A stretch of DNA of 64,000 nucleotides from Chitinophaga deserti (lineage in GTDB: Bacteria > Bacteroidota > Bacteroidia > Chitinophagales > Chitinophagaceae), in assembly GCF_003149455.1 (NCBI RefSeq), contig NZ_QFFK01000003.1, positions 588,697 to 652,696 on the forward strand, given 5' to 3'. Made by a program: the position numbers and the translations under genes. This document shows positions 62,243 through 64,000 of this stretch, one piece after another; position 1 is the first letter of the stretch; each line of letters opens with the position of its first letter. Below the pieces are notes generated by a model, which was not told the DNA's origin, did no database searches, and saw only the letters and a program-made list of their open reading frames with translations.

Positions 62243-63397
62243 TTACAAATTACTGTTTTTCAATTCTTTACGATATGACGTTGGGGTATTGCCAGTATGC
62301 TTTTTAAATGCAGTGTTAAAGGAGGATTTTGAATTAAAACCAACTTCATACAGAATTTCAAGGATAGTTACCTTACTTTTTGTATCATCCTTTAACATGT
62401 TCATAGCCTGCTCTATTCGATAAGTATTAACAAAATCATAAAAATGCTGCCCTATCTGATGATTAATTAAAAGCGACAAATCCCGGACAGGAATTCCCAT
62501 CTTACCGGAAATATCCTGTATGGTTAGCGAGGGGTTTAGAAAAGGCTTTTCTTCGATCATGTATTTTTTTAATCTCAATATATCCTCCTGCCATTCTCTT
62601 TCACCAGCAATAGATTGTTCGTTGCTCTTATCCTCTGCAACAATCTCGGAAACAAGTTTTAGAGATGAATCAATATTTCTGAAAAGGCCCGGGTTATTTA
62701 ATGCTTTAAATAAGTACCAGCAAATATTGAACAGTCCTAATACAAGGAGCCCGCTCTTTATCCATTCAGAAATATGTGGATAATCAGAAAATTTAAAAAT
62801 GTTTTTTGCAAGTGCTATCAGATATACAATAGCTAACAGAATAGCGAATTGGAGTAACCAATTGTAAGAATTAATATTTTTCCCTGCATAATTTTCGAGA
62901 TATAGTTTTTTTGATTTCCTTAATACCCTAAAAACCGCAATAGCATATACAATCATTTGTACATGTATCATAACATGATTAAACTGCAGCTCAATCATGC
63001 TTTGACGATTTATGATAAAATGAATTTTGGAAGCAACATCTACAGAATAAAAGCGCGGCAGCAAAACCAGGTTAGCAATTAAAAATGGCAGCAGATGTAG
63101 CAGGTATTTGAGTTTAAGCTTGAAATCCGAGTAACAAACGGATAGTACATATAGATAAAAAACGGGAATTTGCAGGAAAGCGAATGAAGCTCTGAACATT
63201 CCCAGGTTGGATGGACCATCAACCATGGTATTAAACAAAGGTTCACTAATGTCTATCGCTGTTATCAATAAAAACAGTGCAAACAGGGAATTACTTAGTT
63301 TGTTCTTTGTTTTAACGGTTATCAGAAAAACTCCGAGAAACAGCGAAATGAACAACGAGATAGTGCTTACAATAACTAATAAATTTATATTATCCAT
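62243..63397 (-). CDS. AraC-family regulator with a membrane N-terminus
   Basis: Regulator of 384 aa. Six to seven membrane helices span residues 5-230 and a C-terminal AraC-type double HTH follows (about 275-384): NPSLTIQDISGKMGIPVRDL, then EILYEVGFNSKSSFNTAFKK and the TPTSYRKEL end. Membrane-bound AraC regulators like this are common in Bacteroidota. It lies upstream of the serine hydrolase with a 119-base gap and may regulate it. Low GC suggests transfer. Confidence 0.9.
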   Translation of the reverse strand: MDNINLLVIVSTISLFISLFLGVFLITVKTKNKLSNSLFALFLLITAIDISEPLFNTMVDGPSNLGMFRASFAFLQIPVFYLYVLSVCYSDFKLKLKYLLHLLPFLIANLVLLPRFYSVDVASKIHFIINRQSMIELQFNHVMIHVQMIVYAIAVFRVLRKSKKLYLENYAGKNINSYNWLLQFAILLAIVYLIALAKNIFKFSDYPHISEWIKSGLLVLGLFNICWYLFKALNNPGLFRNIDSSLKLVSEIVAEDKSNEQSIAGEREWQEDILRLKKYMIEEKPFLNPSLTIQDISGKMGIPVRDLSLLINHQIGQHFYDFVNTYRIEQAMNMLKDDTKSKVTILEILYEVGFNSKSSFNTAFKKHTGNTPTSYRKELKNSNL

Positions 63398-63525
63398 TCC
63401 TTACGCTTGTTTGTTTATCGCTATTTTCAGGCGCTTGATCAGCATACTGGTAATGCCTTTGAAATTCAATATCCGGCCCATGCAAATGTAGAATTTAGAT
63501 TGACATCACCAGCACAGTTCATGTT

Positions 63526-63606
63526 TTGTAGAATTTAATGGCACACACACCGCATTGGGATGTACAAAATCCTAAAGGTGGAGGTTATCAGCCGGTTTAT
63601 CCTTAA
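63526..63606 (+). pseudogene. C-terminal remnant of a polymorphic toxin
   Basis: The frame beginning at 63538 encodes HTPHWDVQNPKGGGYQPVYP and a stop, which is the tail of a common contact-dependent or Rhs-type toxin (HxPHWDVQ motif). Upstream the frame is broken. If one AC dinucleotide is restored in the AC run at 63543-63550, the reading frame continues back to VEFNGTH, in line with slippage. No toxin core remains, so the fragment is dead. It is followed eight bases later by an immunity-like gene, the normal order of such pairs. Confidence 0.6.
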
Positions 63607-63614
63607 AAAATAAG

Positions 63615-63847
63615 ATGAAATTTATAAATGAAGTAAAAGAGATTCTTCCTTATGACAGGGAGCAATATATTGATTATTTAAGCGGTGAAATGCAAACGAA
63701 GTGCTGTCGTATGATAGAAAAATTGAGGCTTATGAAAGGTTGCTTAAGAACGCTATTTTGAAATTTGATAGAAAGTCTTTTTGGATTGTTAATCATGATG
63801 ATAAAGACCTGAAATGGCTACCGAAAACAGGGGACAATTCGATGTAA
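63615..63847 (+). pseudogene. Frameshifted immunity-like gene
   Basis: The first frame gives MKFINEVKEILPYDREQYID and ends early at 63761 after 48 codons. From about 63693 another frame continues as VLSYDRKIEAYERLLKNAIL and then FWIVNHDDKDLKWLP to a stop at 63847. Joined, they form a single acidic protein of about 77 aa, as for a small cytoplasmic immunity protein. A single missing base near the ACGAAGTG at 63691-63698 explains the break. Its position right after a toxin tail supports the role. A sequencing error cannot be excluded. Confidence 0.6.
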
Positions 63848-63873
63848 AAGCATATCGGGGAACATCACTTATT

Positions 63874-64000
63874 TGTAATAGTTCCGATTTGCCCTGACAG
63901 TCGGGTTAAAATATTAGGCAGCTGGCGGTATATCGTCCAGCTGTTTTTCTTTGGCTAAAGGTAGTGTTTCTTCAAAAGTCTGTAAAGGTGTCCTCCCGAA
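63874..64000 (-). mobile_element. Right end of an IS481-like insertion sequence (partial)
   Basis: From about TGTAATAGTTCCGATTTGCC (63874) the sequence reads like the terminal inverted repeat of an IS, followed inward by the 3' end of a transposase gene. The other end is beyond the window, so exact ends and target duplication cannot be checked. It borders the decayed toxin-immunity pair. Confidence 0.55.
63914..64000 (-). CDS. Transposase, IS481-like (C-terminal fragment in window)
   Basis: Minus-strand frame from the right edge: FGRTPLQTFEETLPLAKEKQ and a short tail, with the stop at 63914-63916. The GRTPxQTF...LAKEKQL pattern is the usual C-terminus of DDE integrase-type transposases of the IS481/IS3 group. 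Only 28 residues are visible, so the family call is tentative and intactness unknown. Confidence 0.65.
   Translation of the reverse strand, partial: FGRTPLQTFEETLPLAKEKQLDDIPPAA

Overview
The window is a piece of a Bacteroidota chromosome, most likely Chitinophagaceae (Chitinophaga or a close relative). The evidence is a SusC/RagA transporter, a type IX secretion (T9SS) sorting tail, a GLPGLI-family protein paired with an outer-membrane receptor, LytTR/LytS-type two-component pairs, and Bacteroidota-type promoters (TTG-N20-TATCTTTG; TAnnTTTG -7 boxes). I see no tRNA, rRNA or CRISPR array. GC is about 50% for most of the window and falls clearly after about 60.9 kb.

Layout. 0-3.1 kb: partial SusC (minus strand). 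3.1-4.1 kb: gene-free, with an 11-bp phased repeat. 4.1-10.4 kb: rpsA, a rhomboid protease, a hybrid histidine kinase and ispH. 10.6-13.4 kb: LytTR regulator plus TPR kinase. 13.5-19.8 kb: a small ORF, cmk and a three-gene secreted or surface-protein operon. 20-25.1 kb: clpC, STAS protein, rnz and an outer-membrane protein. 25.1-25.6 kb: second 11-bp array. 25.6-32.5 kb: dapA, accA, kynU and an SGNH hydrolase, a membrane protein, an alpha/beta hydrolase and a Crp/Fnr regulator. 32.5-43.3 kb: a denitrification and nitrosative-stress region with a DUF2892-like membrane protein, a RIC (ScdA/YtfE) repair protein, cytochrome c, clade II nosZ, membrane protein, nosL-D-F-Y, an Rrf2 regulator with queD, and an unrecognised 594-aa protein. 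43.5-45 kb: GNAT and OmpA lipoprotein. 45.2-48.9 kb: inositol oxygenase and symporter under a LacI regulator. 49.2-49.3 kb: third 11-bp array. 49.4-55.9 kb: a second LytTR/kinase pair, divergent from GLPGLI plus receptor. 56-61 kb: small secreted, DUF2846-like, ZU5-like and DUF1266 proteins. 61-64 kb: AT-rich accessory end with a serine hydrolase, an AraC regulator, a decayed polymorphic-toxin tail, a frameshifted likely immunity gene and the end of an IS481-like element.

How the parts work together. The 32.5-43.3 kb region carries two regulatory signatures. An 18-bp dyad, AA[G/A]GA-N8-TC[C/T]TT with the same central eight bases, lies upstream of the RIC gene and between queD-rrf2 and the 594-aa gene; the local Rrf2 protein is the obvious candidate binder. 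A TGAC-N4-GTCA Crp/Fnr-type dyad sits at exactly the same distance from the -7 box in front of the small membrane protein gene and of the cytochrome c/nosZ cluster. At 47.8 kb a perfect 20-bp LacI-type palindrome sits between the regulator and the inositol genes.

The most unusual structural signal is a set of intergenic arrays with an exact 11-bp pitch but unrelated consensus sequences (3.7, 25.3 and 49.2 kb), plus a weaker roughly 21-bp array at 52.2 kb. They encode no plausible protein and are not CRISPR. They look like a class of helically phased DNA whose pitch is kept while its sequence is not.
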